Below are positions 1 to 11,649 of a stretch of DNA of 64,000 nt, piece by piece. The translations under genes and the position numbers were made by a program. This DNA is from Bremia lactucae (lineage: Eukaryota > Oomycota > Peronosporomycetes > Peronosporales > Peronosporaceae). The notes under the pieces are model-generated. The model saw nothing but the letters and a program-made list of their open reading frames with translations, searched no databases and had not been told where the DNA came from. The DNA is taken from contig NC_090617.1 in NCBI RefSeq assembly GCF_004359215.1, positions 4,614,277 through 4,678,276 of the forward strand, written 5' to 3'. The number at the start of each line of letters is the position of its first letter. Within the stretch, counting starts at the first letter, position 1.

Positions 1-350
1 TAGTTTACATGGTTGGCTATACGTCGCTGGGAGATATGTATTTGAAGCCGTGGTTTCTGCTTGGTCTGATATTGAAGTGTTTTTGGTACCACAGTTTTTT
101 ATTACCGCAATGTTTCGACATTAATTTTGAGCCATTTTGATTTTTTCACCAATTCTACAGTCTTTTCTTTGCATTACCCGCCGATCTTTCTGACGCTTCC
201 TTGAAAGCAATTGATGCCCATGCACAACAAGAAGGTATATGCTGTTCTTGTCAAACGCACAAAAAGTCAGGCAACAGGGATGTTAGAAAATTTAAACTTT
301 AATTCTTGCCTGCGTGTGGAATTCGCCAACATGTGACTTCTAGCTGCAGC

Positions 351-848
351 TGCAACGGGGTATTTCGTTACATATTTTTTTTAAATAGAAATAACTAATA
401 TCATTGTCTATGCAAGGAAAATAGCAAAAAAATATGAAATTATTATCTTTATTAATTTTGGCTTAATAGTTCCAACATTACCGAATCTGGTTATATTGAC
501 GAAATAATATATCAGTTCTATTGGCTACTTTATTTTTGTTTGAATTGACCCCGTCAATCGTCACAAGACACGATTGTGCGGTGCCCAAGTAAGTGCTAGA
601 CATACTTATATATTAGTATAGTCAAGTCAGTAGTAGAAAGAAGATCTTTATGGAGAAATTTTTATATATTAATACCATTTTCCTTATTCTTTATTCTAAG
701 CCTTAGAATTTATCGTTAGTACATAGACTTATTAGCTACTTAGAATCTTATTGTGCATGCCATGTACGTGAAGTAGTGAGGCGCCCTATCTTCACTGTGT
801 AGGTTAACTAGAACTATTATTAGAACTAGCAAATGGTGCCCCGTTACA
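351..848 (+). repeat. LTR2-type gypsy 5' LTR
   Basis: A 498-bp LTR starts TGCAACGGGG and ends CCCCGTTACA, so the termini are near-perfect 10-bp inverted repeats. It is followed by a primer binding site (CC then TGGTAGCA, complementary to the 3' end of an initiator-Met-like tRNA) and a gag reading frame. The partner copy at 36319-36816 has the same length. Confidence 0.8.
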
Positions 849-1077
849 CCTGGTAGCAATTCGTAGTCCGTTCAAAGGCTTACGCACGTTCCATACAACG
901 TGGACACGGTGAATGAAGAGGAAGGGAGTTTCAAGCCCCCCAAGACGGCTATCACGCAACGCGTGAAAGATTATATCATTAGAATGACCTTGAATGGAGA
1001 GCGATCGAAGCCATGTGAGTCGATCGTAGGCGGGACAGCCGTTGGCGTCATGATGTTCACTCTTAATGAAGATGAGC
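849..1077 (+). pseudogene. PBS and gag N-terminal fragment of LTR2 element
   Basis: The primer binding site TGGTAGCA lies at about 851-858. Downstream, a gag N-terminal frame reads from about 900 to 1077 and stops exactly where LTR1 begins. The same peptide (motifs VNEE, AITQ, TLNGER, CESIVGG) is encoded on the minus strand at 36094-36290, where it is interrupted at the same codon by LTR1, and a shorter related piece occurs near 48150-48240. The first codon of the open frame at 900 is GTG, so it is not a credible start. Rest of gag is missing here. Confidence 0.65.
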
Positions 1078-1522
1078 TGTAACGGGGCACTACGACTTGT
1101 ACTGCTTCAATACAAGTCCACTTCGCACTGCTTCAGTTGCGAGAGGTGCCTTTCGTTATTCCACGTACAACAGTACGAGCAGAGGTAGACTTCTTCTTAA
1201 GACAACTACCTCAAAGAGGGTTAAATAAAAACTGTATTAATATAGTTAAGTTTCTCTTCTTTATACCTGTTAATGCTAACTTTATTTTGAACTAATACTA
1301 AACATGCAATTGAAATCTTATCTATCTATATCTCTTTGTTTACGTTTACAGCTGATTAGTCTGCGGGATGAATAGATATAATGGCCTATAAATATTGATG
1401 GATAAGATTTCTGAACATTACTGCATAAAGTAATATTCTCCAAAAATTATCTAGCTTTTAGATAATATATGAGTTAACAACCTTTTAAATGTTAACTTTA
1501 TGTAACGATACACCCCGTTACA
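1078..1522 (-). repeat. LTR1-type LTR inserted in LTR2-element gag
   Basis: A 445-bp LTR with termini TGTAACGGGG and CCCCGTTACA. Orientation is set by complete copies at 20704-21146 and 32852-33304, where a PBS or a polypurine tract marks the ends. No matching 5-bp target duplication is visible (TGAGC before, GCGCA after), so it is not a simple solo LTR. It contains the conserved hairpin at 1094-1118 (arms GACTTGTACTG and its exact complement, 3-nt loop). Confidence 0.8.
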
Positions 1523-2211
1523 GCGCATGCATGATAAGCTGTGCCATTCTCGGCTAACGCCGCTCGACTTTGGCAGAAGAGGAGCGCGTCAATTACTGAC
1601 CCCGCGAACCGCATATCCAGGCATTTTCACACCACCTGAATGACCCCCCAAAACTTAACAAAGCCGCTGGTCGAGAGTCAAGTGGCCAAGGAGAATCTGA
1701 AATACGACGATGGAGCGACAGCACCCAATCATTCTCCTCCCACTAGCTGCTGCTGGCTTCTACTTGCAGCCGATCATGATGATCTCGAATTCGCCTGAGT
1801 TGGGTGTCGCGTCAAGATGCCGACGGCTCCAGTTGGGTATCCAAGTCGTGCGCCAACGAATTCCGCTTACACCGTCGCCTAACCAATCTTAGAGGTTGTG
1901 TCGGTTCCGGAAAGAGCGCGGACCAAGTTGGTGCCTTCCGAAAAGTCCAACGGCGCAACGCGAGAAAATACCTATCCTCGCCATTTTAACCAATGTTTCG
2001 TACGCTGCATTTTAATCGCGACTTCTACAGACAGAAGCCCACTTTTCCCGCTGGTCGCGGAGTGACGAGCAAGTCAGGGTTAATTTTATGCCGACCTTCC
2101 TCCGTTGTTGTCGCATGAGCCCATAATAATTGCTTGTACAGGTTGCATATTTCCGAACCCGCCCACTCCAGGATGAAAGCCGGAATTTCCACTTGGTCCG
2201 GACTTTAAACG
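1523..2211. other. Unassigned, possibly 3' end of LINE fragment
   Basis: No intact frame. The minus strand has weak coding-like runs that could be the C-terminal part of the LINE at 2212-2990, but no motif confirms this and no poly(A)/poly(T) tail is seen. Confidence 0.25.
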
Positions 2212-2990
2212 TTAGGCGCCTCTAGATCTTCTGAATGCGAAGCGCCCAATTATGATCGGAAGGTCACCGGTGTCTACTTCATACCCTCTGTACCGCGTGG
2301 TATTTGGTTCCTGTAAGACCGATATGCGAGCATACGCATGAAATCGAGTAGAAAGATCCAAAAAGATCAGTTCGCTCTTCGTATGTTGCGCTTGAAGCTT
2401 CGAAAATTCACCGACCTCTGAATAATGTCCAGAGCTGGCGCAAGAAGTCAAGCCTCATTGAGAAGAACGGTGGAGTCATCGATAAAAGCTGAAAGCGTGT
2501 GCTGGAGGTGCTCAGCACCCGGAATAGACAGACCTTGTAGCACGGGTTCGATATGCTTCATACAAAAAGTCTCCGTCCACCGGGTCATACGAATCCAAAA
2601 GGCCAAAAGGAGAATAACGCGACTATCGACGGCGGCCAAGTCTTCAGCTGTTTGGGCTGTTGCCAATTGAGCCAACATCATCATCACCGACTTCCGCATT
2701 TTTAGCCCCTTGACAAAACCTTGCTACAAATCGTCAATGAGCCGGGGCAGGAGTTATTGTAGCCGTTCCGCCAGAACCTTAGCGAAGATCTTGAAATTCG
2801 TTTGCAGTAAAGAAATAGGCCGGTTGTCGAGCGCGTCTGGCGAGTCCCTCATTTTCCGGATCTGGCTAATAGACGCCTTTAAGAAAGAAGCCGCGTTATC
2901 TTCGTCTACTTCGCCAAACCGGGCATTACAAAGGAATAATATGCCCCCGAGTCTACTCACGCACATTGGAGGCCCATCGATCAGCTCTTA
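2212..2990 (-). pseudogene. LINE reverse transcriptase fragment (3' half)
   Basis: Reading the minus strand from about 2990, three short frames carry L1-like RT signatures in the right order: RPISLLQ followed by FKIFAKVLAERL (about 2755-2825), then the catalytic-box variant FIDDSTVLL (about 2453-2490, the usual FADD/YADD changed to FIDD), then a downstream segment with KSELIFLD. Frames shift between blocks and stops occur, so it is inactive. Its 5' continuation appears on the opposite strand at 3600-5010, ending almost where this piece begins in the protein. Confidence 0.6.
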
Positions 2991-3600
2991 AATACGGCAA
3001 TTACGCCAGCGATGGGACCGCTGCTCATCCAGTACTGAGAGCAGATTACAGATCTCCTGCGAGTCGAGTCTGCACTATACCGCGATTACAGAAGTGGATG
3101 CCTACGGTAGACACAATATTGTTGCAAGGTTCGACTTATCCGACCAAGGAATTCGGCCCGCCTCCGCATTCCGGCCTTGGTGCCTCATCACATATCTCGC
3201 AGAATGTGCGAGGGTTTAAGAATAGCTCCAAACACTGTTGGATGTCTGCCTGGCGGCATCGGCCGCGGCAGCATCGCCCTCAGGCCTGGTTTATTCAAGT
3301 CAGTACTCGTACTAATGGTATGGGTGGAGTTACTTAACATAAAACATAGGGTACGTACGCATAATACGAGGCAGATCGATCGTGTATGCGTACCTTCGTT
3401 TATTACAGCCAACATTGGTCACTACGTGCTTTGGTAAAAAAAATTACCGTACTGCTTCTCTAGCCAGCAGGAAATCATCTGTTGACTCGGTTTTATCTAT
3501 TTATTTTTATTTTTGCGACCGGCTCGCACTGCGGAGATATACATCTTTTCATTATTAGGGTATTATCATTCTCATTAATAGTATATTTTTCGATGCCGAG
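2991..3600. other. Unassigned DNA between LINE pieces
   Basis: Small frames only, none recognised. It could be the decayed 5' part of the plus-strand LINE piece. The stretch is fairly GC-rich until 3430 and AT-rich after. Confidence 0.25.
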
Positions 3601-5010
3601 TCTTTCAGCACCGTTGTCAGAGTCAGTACTCGAAGGAGGAAGCGGACGCCCTCCGCATTATATGGGCCAGGTTATGGCGCAAGAATCTGGATTCCTTCTC
3701 CGCGTTCCTTTCATAGTAGAGCACAGGCCCATCCGCGGCTGCTGGACTGGCTATCTTGCTGACACCATAATCAGCGGTCCATGTGAAGGCATGGCATTTA
3801 GAGCTGTGGAGCACGCGCGCACTGGCTGTGTCTGTAGGGACATGGTGCTAGCCACAGTGTATGCTCCGAATACACAGGTGACACGGAAAACATTTTTCAC
3901 GGATCTTTTCATTTGACTGTTTCCACCATCTCAGACACCGCTTGCTGGAGACTTTTATTGTGTCCTCAACCCGCTAATTGACCGTTTTGGTAAGCATGGG
4001 TCCAGTCGACCAGAGAGTCCGGCGCTCGCGACCGTGCTTAATGCGATGATGCGCACCTTTCACGGGGTCGTGCCGGAGAAGATGAAGGGGACGCGACGAT
4101 AGACCATTTCACATACTTGGCCGGAGAAAGCGCGAGCAGAATCGACAGATTTTATGTTTCCTGCGGGTTAAGGGGACCGAGTCGTATGGGTGGCCATTCG
4201 GACACCGCCGCAGCTTTCAGACCATCAAGGTAGAGCTTCGACGGCGGGTTTTAGGGTACTCACAACCGCTTCGGCATCACCATTGCCCGTTCAAATCCCC
4301 GAATCGTACAACTTCGCCTGAGCGGGTCGTCGCTAAGCTTAATTCTGAACTCGATGAGGCGGCTGTCGGCCATACAATTCCCACCAGCTCGTGAGGCATA
4401 GCAGTCTAAATTTCGCTTCGATCCTTTAAGACAGTCCGAGCGCGCGAAAGGCAACGTGTTGTTAGGTTCGCCGAAAGCCTTCAGTATCGGTCTGAACAAG
4501 GGCTTCTTTCTCGGTCACAATGGATTGAGGCCAATGGGGAGGAACTGCGTCGAGAACATCTTGCGCGATGGGACCCATCAACTGAGCGCCTTTGCTGGTC
4601 TTTAAATCGTGTGGCTGACTGGGAGCGCGACGAAATGGGGTCAACGTTTACTCGCAAGCACCGGCCGGCCTGTATAGGATTAACGTCCATCGCTGGTCTT
4701 TTTGCTTCCGAGGTGTCGCTAATCCTTTACTCTATACGCGGAGAGAGCCTCTTCCCGGTCCCGCGGCGGCTATCCGATCCTTCGTTCAGGTGCCGACGGA
4801 GATGCATTTATCCGTGACTGCAAGCCAAGCGTTGATTGCAAATTTTACCGAGGCTGAAGTCCTGGCTACCATTAACTCTCTGAGCCGGCATAAGGCTGCA
4901 GGTCTCGATGGTCTTAACAACAACTTTTACAAGGATACAGCGGCGTTACTGGTGTAGCCGTTGGTAAAACTGAGTACCCAAAAATACTACATGGCGCGAA
5001 CATGCCGCCT
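3600..5010 (+). pseudogene. LINE endonuclease to RT N-terminus fragment
   Basis: On the plus strand, broken frames give an APE-type endonuclease signature (LATVYAPNTQV at about 3847-3880, then LAGDFYCVLNPLIDR near 3940) and, after a connector, the classical LINE RT entry motif KAAGLDGLNNNFYKD (about 4890-4935). Multiple stops and shifts. The protein order continues directly into the minus-strand RT piece at 2990, so the two look like one insertion with an inverted 5' part. Confidence 0.55.
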
Positions 5011-6675
5011 AAGACGCTCCGACGACAATTGCACACTCCCCTCTTTTCGAAATAAAGCTGCTATATCTCATTCGAAAAGCAGCGAACACAACATGTGTTG
5101 ACTGAAACCCACGCGCTGATGCTAATCACAACCTTTGAGAATAGCATTCGCCGCAAAATTGTTGTCTCGTAGCTTATCCCTTATTATCGCCGTTATCAAG
5201 TAGCGGCACGAGGCGCGAAGGACCGTGTCGATGATTCGTTCAGGAAATCCATTGGTCCAACCATTCTATTACGGCCGGATGGATGGCCCAACTACGATGG
5301 GCTAGCAAATCGGCACATAAGCATGCTTGACGCCAACTCGCCATCCAGTGCTCAAGGACGAGGTCGTCCGACAAGGTTGGCCAGCAGCTCACCCGGGAAG
5401 GCAAAGTGTCCGACATGCTCCAGTAGCTGGGCCGGATCCGACTGAACTGTGTGCACCCATTCGTCGGTGGTGCAATATGCGTGTGGAAACGCAGATTTCG
5501 CCGTCCCTGGCCATTCCGGACATAGAGCAAGCCACATAGCTGGCCATTCGTTTCGATAAATGCGCTTACCTCCTGCCTCTCGCAGAGGAGACACTAACCG
5601 CCCCTTTTTCTGGGTCCCAATCGACTGCGGGCTCTAGACAGCGACCCCATCCGTGCCGTCAAGCGAAAAGTCGTGCCGTCGTTTTCGAATGTCAGCTGGG
5701 GAACGCCCGTCCAACTTGTGGTGTAGCACCAATGTCGAGCCGAGGTCCGCCCGCAGCGAGGAAATCGCCCACGAATTGTCGCTGGGCTGAGTGCTGGAGT
5801 CCCCTCCACGCTATTTCCACCGTCCGCAGTGAGACTCAGGGCTTGCCACTGACCGAAAGCGATACCCGGAGTTGATAGGTAATGATCCCGGATACCCGTA
5901 ATCCTACTTCGTCGTGCCCGCTCAGACCTGCGATCAGGGCCTGTTGGTCCGCTAATGAGAGGGTGTCCGCTGAGAACTAAATATGGTAGCAGCTCCACTG
6001 CCTTGGGCTTATTCTCCTTCATGATTTTGGCTAGAAATTGTCGTGTGACAAATGGGATGGAGAGTCATACCATTTAGACTCGCCCGGAAGGCATCGGCAT
6101 CGCCCAAGCTCACCCCAGATTCCCAAGGGTCCACCATCAGCGTGACAACATCATCCGACTCATGGTGAACTAATCGGCTGGCGTTCGTTTCTTATGTTGC
6201 GATGTGCAAATCCGCCACTGCTAAATTCCCTGCGGTGTCCTGCACCGTGTTCCTCGCATATTCAAAATCAGGTAGCGAAGCTACTATGTCGATGAGAATA
6301 AGGGCTGAGTAACGGCTTCCTCCGAACTGAAGAATGAGAGGCGGCTTCTGAGGCTTCTCGACCTTTGATGTTTGGATCTTGTCGATCATGGCAAAGATCC
6401 ACATCGAATTATCATGCGTAGCCACTACGCGTTGAAGCCGCGTAATCGTCTAAGCGAAAGCGGTGGCAGCTCCACCGCCCGGCCAAGCCTTCGTCTAGCT
6501 TGATGACGTAAATATCCCGGTGAAAAAAAATTGCAGCCATTCTGAGTGTGTCGCTTCCCCCCTCCCCAACGTCTGGCCCAATTGCCGTTGTTATCTCCGA
6601 TGAGGTCGCCGCATAATCTTCCAGGTACCACCTAAGTAGCATGGCCGACTCACTTCTGGACATCGTCGGCCATCC
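5011..6675. other. Unassigned, no supported gene
   Basis: Several overlapping frames of 60-140 codons exist on the minus strand (5594-6022, 6192-6425, 6412-6663) but none shows a recognisable motif or a consistent frame. Probably older repeat DNA; a LINE origin is possible but not shown. Confidence 0.3.
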
Positions 6676-6942
6676 CCAATCAAAATGTCATCTTGACAGA
6701 TATCACTTAATCTGTATTGCGCGTAACTTTGTAGATACCTCGTGTAACGGATGACGCTGGGCGTCATCCCCTATAATCTGAATGTACCCATGTGCATCAC
6801 ATACACAAGGGTTTGTCACAAATGTGAACCACACCCGAGTGCTGGGTCTTATTACTTTTTTAAGTAATTGACCATACCATTAAGTACACCAAGTGTACTT
6901 TACGGGGACTGTGTAACATAAGGGCAAATTTAGCCGGTTACA
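6676..6942 (-). repeat. LTR3-type 3' LTR, partial
   Basis: This matches the inner and terminal part of the complete LTR3 at 22546-23082, including a GATGACG-centred repeat and a shared block AAGTACACCAAGTGTACTT. It ends GGTTACA, next to a polypurine tract read on the minus strand. Its far end is truncated against unassigned DNA. Confidence 0.75.
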
Positions 6943-6962
6943 CCATCACCCCTTTAAGAATA
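6943..6962 (-). other. Polypurine tract of LTR3 element D
   Basis: On the minus strand the sequence AAAGGGGTGATGG directly precedes the LTR start TGTAACCGGC. This fixes the element orientation as minus and identifies the LTR at 6676-6942 as the 3' LTR. Confidence 0.6.
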
Positions 6963-7073
6963 AATTTACATTTTTTAATTCGTCAAGGAGGAGCGAGGAA
7001 CTGCGAGCAGCTTTACGCGCCGCTTGTTCACTCAATCACTCTAGCGCACGTGTTTCCATACGCGGCGCCAAGG

Positions 7074-8608
7074 ATGCCACCTATAAGGGGCCATGTTGGT
7101 GGGTCGTCTGCGAAGACGCCCACTCAACCTTGCACTAAGCGCACGCGCCGTATTAACTCGACGGCCGCGTCGAATGCCTTAGTCGAAAATCCGACAGCTA
7201 CTTCTGCTGTCGCGTTAACGGGGCTAAAGGATCCATCCCTCTTTAACAGTAAGGATGTTGATTCGTCGCTCATTGTCGACTACAATGAGTCGACACCGTT
7301 GCCGCCACCTTATAGTAGCGATGCGGACAACGATCTCATGAGGAAGGATGACGGCGCAATATTGCCCATCCAAACTTCTCTCATGGCTCACAACATGGAG
7401 ACAGCAGCATTTACGAATGCTGTCTCGTCGTCTGCGCTGGAAAGCAAAGTGACAGGTAATGAAAGCGCTGCCCATAAAGGTGTAGCCGCTTCTCCGTTGG
7501 GCAAAACAACAACGCCTTATGCTCATGCCACAATCCATAATGATTTTAACAAAGAGGATTCGGAGCCTAAAGCTCCGCCGACGACACGTGAACGTGCTCA
7601 GTCGGTGTCACAAGCCAGTCGTTTCGAACGTGGCTATGTGACGGGTGGCATTCCAAAGATGCCCCCTCCATCTAAATGGCCTCGTTTAGACGGGCCAAGA
7701 GCGTCGCTCCTAAAGAGCGCGCTCTTGTGGACGCACATAAGTATTGTGGCGTCTTTAAGTCATGGAGGGCTCAGGGAAAATCGCTTGGGCGTATTTTCCC
7801 GATCCCGGTCGTGAAACGCCCGACCAATACAAGGCGGAATTTCGCGCCGCATTCATCCACATTCCGATGTGATGAAACAGCGGTTGCAGCGAATTAATTT
7901 CGCCCGTTTGCGTGTGAAAGAAATCATGGACAGTACTGTACCTCCCCCATTTTTTCTCACTACGCGACTCCTGCTAGTTCATTTGAGACTTGCGGAGAAG
8001 CTTCAGCTGGTGCTCCTTTTCATAGGCAGCCACCAAGTTGGTCACATCAATACGTAAGGTATCGATCGGTTCCCAAGAGTCAAAACTTTTTGAGTAGCTT
8101 TCCCATTGTTAAAAGATCTGATAACTTTGCATCATGGAGCGGTGGGCAAGCAACCTTCCCACAAGGAAGCGTCGATCCCCACCCACATCCATCAGTGCAG
8201 GTGGCGCCCGATAGGAGTGGCGATCTCGCCCACCTACTCGCGGCTGCCTTACCTTCGTCCGTTCAGTCTCAGGCGTTAAACGCTGCTGAACGACTTATTG
8301 CGGATCTCGAGAGTCAAGTCTCACGACTGACCACGGATCTCGTTGATGTCCGAGCGAAGGCTCGTCAGGGTTATGAACGCCAGAAGACTCGCTTGGACTT
8401 CTTTGAGAGGATAATGCTGAGGGATCCGCGTTACTCGCGTGATGTCCCTCGCTCTCCAAGTCCTGTTCGTGGTGGGAGGCATCGGTCTGATAGCTTTTCG
8501 CCTTCACCGTCCCCCTCACCCGAACGTCACCCGACAGTCGGCGTCACCATCGGTCTTCTTAGCCGAATGGAGATATGTGACCTCATTTGGGTCTACATAC
8601 CGTTTTAG
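7074..8608 (+). pseudogene. Antisense ORF of LTR3 element D (frameshifted)
   Basis: This lies between the 3' LTR/polypurine tract and the end of pol, on the strand opposite to pol. The first block (ATG 7074, open to 7814, 246 codons) is Ser/Thr/Pro-rich with an acidic patch and the motif TTRERAQSVSQASR. After frame changes near 7676-8060, a second block (about 8097-8608) has a predicted coiled coil (ALNAAERLIADLESQVSRL) and an Arg/Ser/Pro tail. No zinc knuckle, protease or RT motif is present. The stop overlaps the pol stop tail to tail by 26 bp. A homologous ORF occurs at 42150-43470. Function unknown; a gag-like or regulatory product is possible. The coiled coil and the copy at another locus argue against a chance frame. 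Confidence 0.6.
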
Positions 8609-10229
8609 ACGACCCCACGTAAAATACGGGGTGCGTCTTCATATACGGGGGAAGGTTTAGCCTATAATTCAGGTCTCCAACCTCTTCAACCTCCGTCAAG
8701 GGCCCAATGAAACGCGGCAGCAACTTTGTAGTACCTCCAGGTAGTACCGAAATTGCATTTTTAGGTAGGGTAGCAGTACTAAATAGTACTTTTTCACCCA
8801 CTCTAAAGCGTTCATTATTCGTGCGACCATTTCGGTCCGCATATTCTTTTTGCTTGTCCTGTGCGCTTGCCATTGCGTCACGGACTTTACGTGTGATGGC
8901 TAATCGCTCATCCACAAAGCGTTGAGCCTCGCTCACGCTTTTAGCATCATACTCGCCTATGATACCGCCAAGAGGTCGGTCATGGAACGTAGTTTTATTG
9001 ACCACTGCTCAACTGGCAGGGTCACCAGGGCAAGCTTCAGTCGTTGAGATGATATTCTCATGGGTCATCGTCATATTGACGAAACGATGTCCCTCTTTCG
9101 CACCGAGCATAGTGAGGGGCCCTCCCCCACTAAGATGCGCACAAACGAGAATGGCGTCCGAGGATTGCGCAGTCCGTTAATATAAAACGGTGTCTCACCC
9201 GTACTGGCGTGGACACTGTTATTTATAGCGAACTCCACAAAGAGCAATTGCTTGCTCCACTCTTTGAGAGTTGCTATAGTGCGTAATCCATCCGCCACGA
9301 CCTGATTGGCACGTTCCGTTTGGCCATCGGTTTGGGGATGATCTACGGTCGACATGTGGAGCTTGCTATCTAGCAGCTCAAACACATGTCGCCAAAAAGC
9401 AGACGTAAAACGTGGATCCCGGCCGATACTATGGACTCGGGCATCCCGTATAGTCAATAAACATGATTAAGGAATTAAAAAATTGCCTTCTTGCCTGTGA
9501 TCGATGTATTATGTGGTGCTTAATGCACCATCTTGCTCAGTCTGTCTACAAAGACGACGAGCCCCGTCCGATTCTTATGATCAGGCGGCATGCCAAACAT
9601 GAAGTCCAGACTTACTGACTTCCAACAATCCGTTGGAATCAAAGCGGCTTCAGTGGCGCACTGCTGGACGGTGCAGGCTTAATACGCTTACACTTTTCGC
9701 AAGAGCGAATATAGTTGGCCACCCATGTATATAGATGTGGCCACCAAAATTCCTCTGACACTCGTAAGAATGTCTTTTCACGGCCCAGATGCCCACTAGA
9801 TGGCGCATCATGGTGCTTGTGAAGGATCATTAGAGGCCAATGAGCTCGTCACCTGGTATGCCTTCATGGCTGCCAATGTTGACAGCTGAAATTGTGCTTT
9901 TGCACTAGACACGCTCTCCTGGTGTCTAACCTCGAAGTCTGGTCTGCCCGATATAGTGTCAGCCAAGACATTCGACTTACTCGGCTTATCTTCAACTTTG
10001 AATTAAATTCAGAGAAGAATGTGAGCCATCTTGCCATTCTAGGCGAGAGGTGCGGTGAGTTTATTGCGGTCCGCAGTGATGCGTGATCCGTATAAACCAC
10101 AAATGGTTCGGTGCCCAATAGGTGCACACGAAACTTGACAAGAGCATACTTTATTGAAAGTAGCTCTTTGTCATGCACAGGGTAATTCAGTTCCGCGGCT
10201 TTTAATAGCCGGGACTGATAAGAGATGAC

Positions 10230-10971
10230 NNNNNNNNNNNNNNNNNNNNNNNNNNNNNNNNNNNNNNNNNNNNNNNNNNNNNNNNNNNNNNNNNNNNNNN
10301 NNNNNNNNNNNNNNNNNNNNNNNNNNNNNNNNNNNNNNNNNNNNNNNNNNNNNNNNNNNNNNNNNNNNNNNNNNNNNNNNNNNNNNNNNNNNNNNNNNNN
10401 NNNNNNNNNNNNNNNNNNNNNNNNNNNNNNNNNNNNNNNNNNNNNNNNNNNNNNNNNNNNNNNNNNNNNNNNNNNNNNNNNNNNNNNNNNNNNNNNNNNN
10501 NNNNNNNNNNNNNNNNNNNNNNNNNNNNNNNNNNNNNNNNNNNNNNNNNNNNNNNNNNNNNNNNNNNNNNNNNNNNNNNNNNNNNNNNNNNNNNNNNNNN
10601 NNNNNNNNNNNNNNNNNNNNNNNNNNNNNNNNNNNNNNNNNNNNNNNNNNNNNNNNNNNNNNNNNNNNNNNNNNNNNNNNNNNNNNNNNNNNNNNNNNNN
10701 NNNNNNNNNNNNNNNNNNNNNNNNNNNNNNNNNNNNNNNNNNNNNNNNNNNNNNNNNNNNNNNNNNNNNNNNNNNNNNNNNNNNNNNNNNNNNNNNNNNN
10801 NNNNNNNNNNNNNNNNNNNNNNNNNNNNNNNNNNNNNNNNNNNNNNNNNNNNNNNNNNNNNNNNNNNNNNNNNNNNNNNNNNNNNNNNNNNNNNNNNNNN
10901 NNNNNNNNNNNNNNNNNNNNNNNNNNNNNNNNNNNNNNNNNNNNNNNNNNNNNNNNNNNNNNNNNNNNNNN
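10230..10971. other. Assembly gap, 742 N
   Basis: A run of N inside RNase H of element D. Homologous elements have about 70 bp between the flanking motifs (CDASNFA...DDDGVD and VISYQSRLL), so the real gap may be much smaller than 742 or may contain an insertion. Confidence 0.95.
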
Positions 10972-11649
10972 CGGTCAACGCCGTCGTCATCCTTCTGCAT
11001 GAGCGCGCTGCCGATTGCAAAATTACTTGCATCGCAGACGACGCTAAAGGGCTTATCCGCGTCTGGCAATGCCAAGACCGGTGCCTCTACAAGAGATTGC
11101 TTCACTGATGTGAACGCATCTTCTTGTTCTTTTAACCAAACCCATTCTGTGTCCTTTTTAAGGAGATCAGATAATGGTTTAGTTTGCTCCGCATAATTCT
11201 TGCTATACTTATGCAAGTAATTAGCGAGCCCTAGGAATTGGCGCAAATCCTTCACATGCCGTGGGATTGGCCATTCCTTTACTGATTTTACCTTGTCTGG
11301 GTCTGCTCGTACACCATGTGTACCAACGATGCAGCCCAGTACAGGTATCTCAGGGACCCCTATGACGCACTTTTGCAAGTTGACGTACAATTGGGCGTCC
11401 TTTAAAGTCTGCAACACAGCGTCTAAATGACGCTTGTGCGACTCTATTGCGCTCAGCCCGTCCTCGGCCCTACTATGCACGAATACATCGTCAAAGTAAT
11501 GGGGTGCGTAGGCACAGTGCTGACGCATCACGTGGGCCACCACCCGGTTGAATGTCGCTGGTGCGTTTTTCAAACCTTGGGGCATCACAAGCAACTCCCA
11601 AAGCATACCGCTTGGGGTGCTTACTGCCGTTTTGGCTACATCGGCCATT

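Larger units (their letters stand above)
1..1522 (+). repeat. Arm 1 of inverted segmental duplication (partner 35647-37175)
   Basis: The stretch is homologous, in reverse orientation, to 35647-37175. The match covers unique-looking flank (1-350), an LTR2 (351-848), a gag fragment, and an LTR1 (1078-1522) sitting at the same gag position in both copies. Identity looks around 90 percent by eye. Homology stops at the outer edge of LTR1. The 1-350 part contains a short coding-like stretch near 170-300 that I could not assign. Confidence 0.75.
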
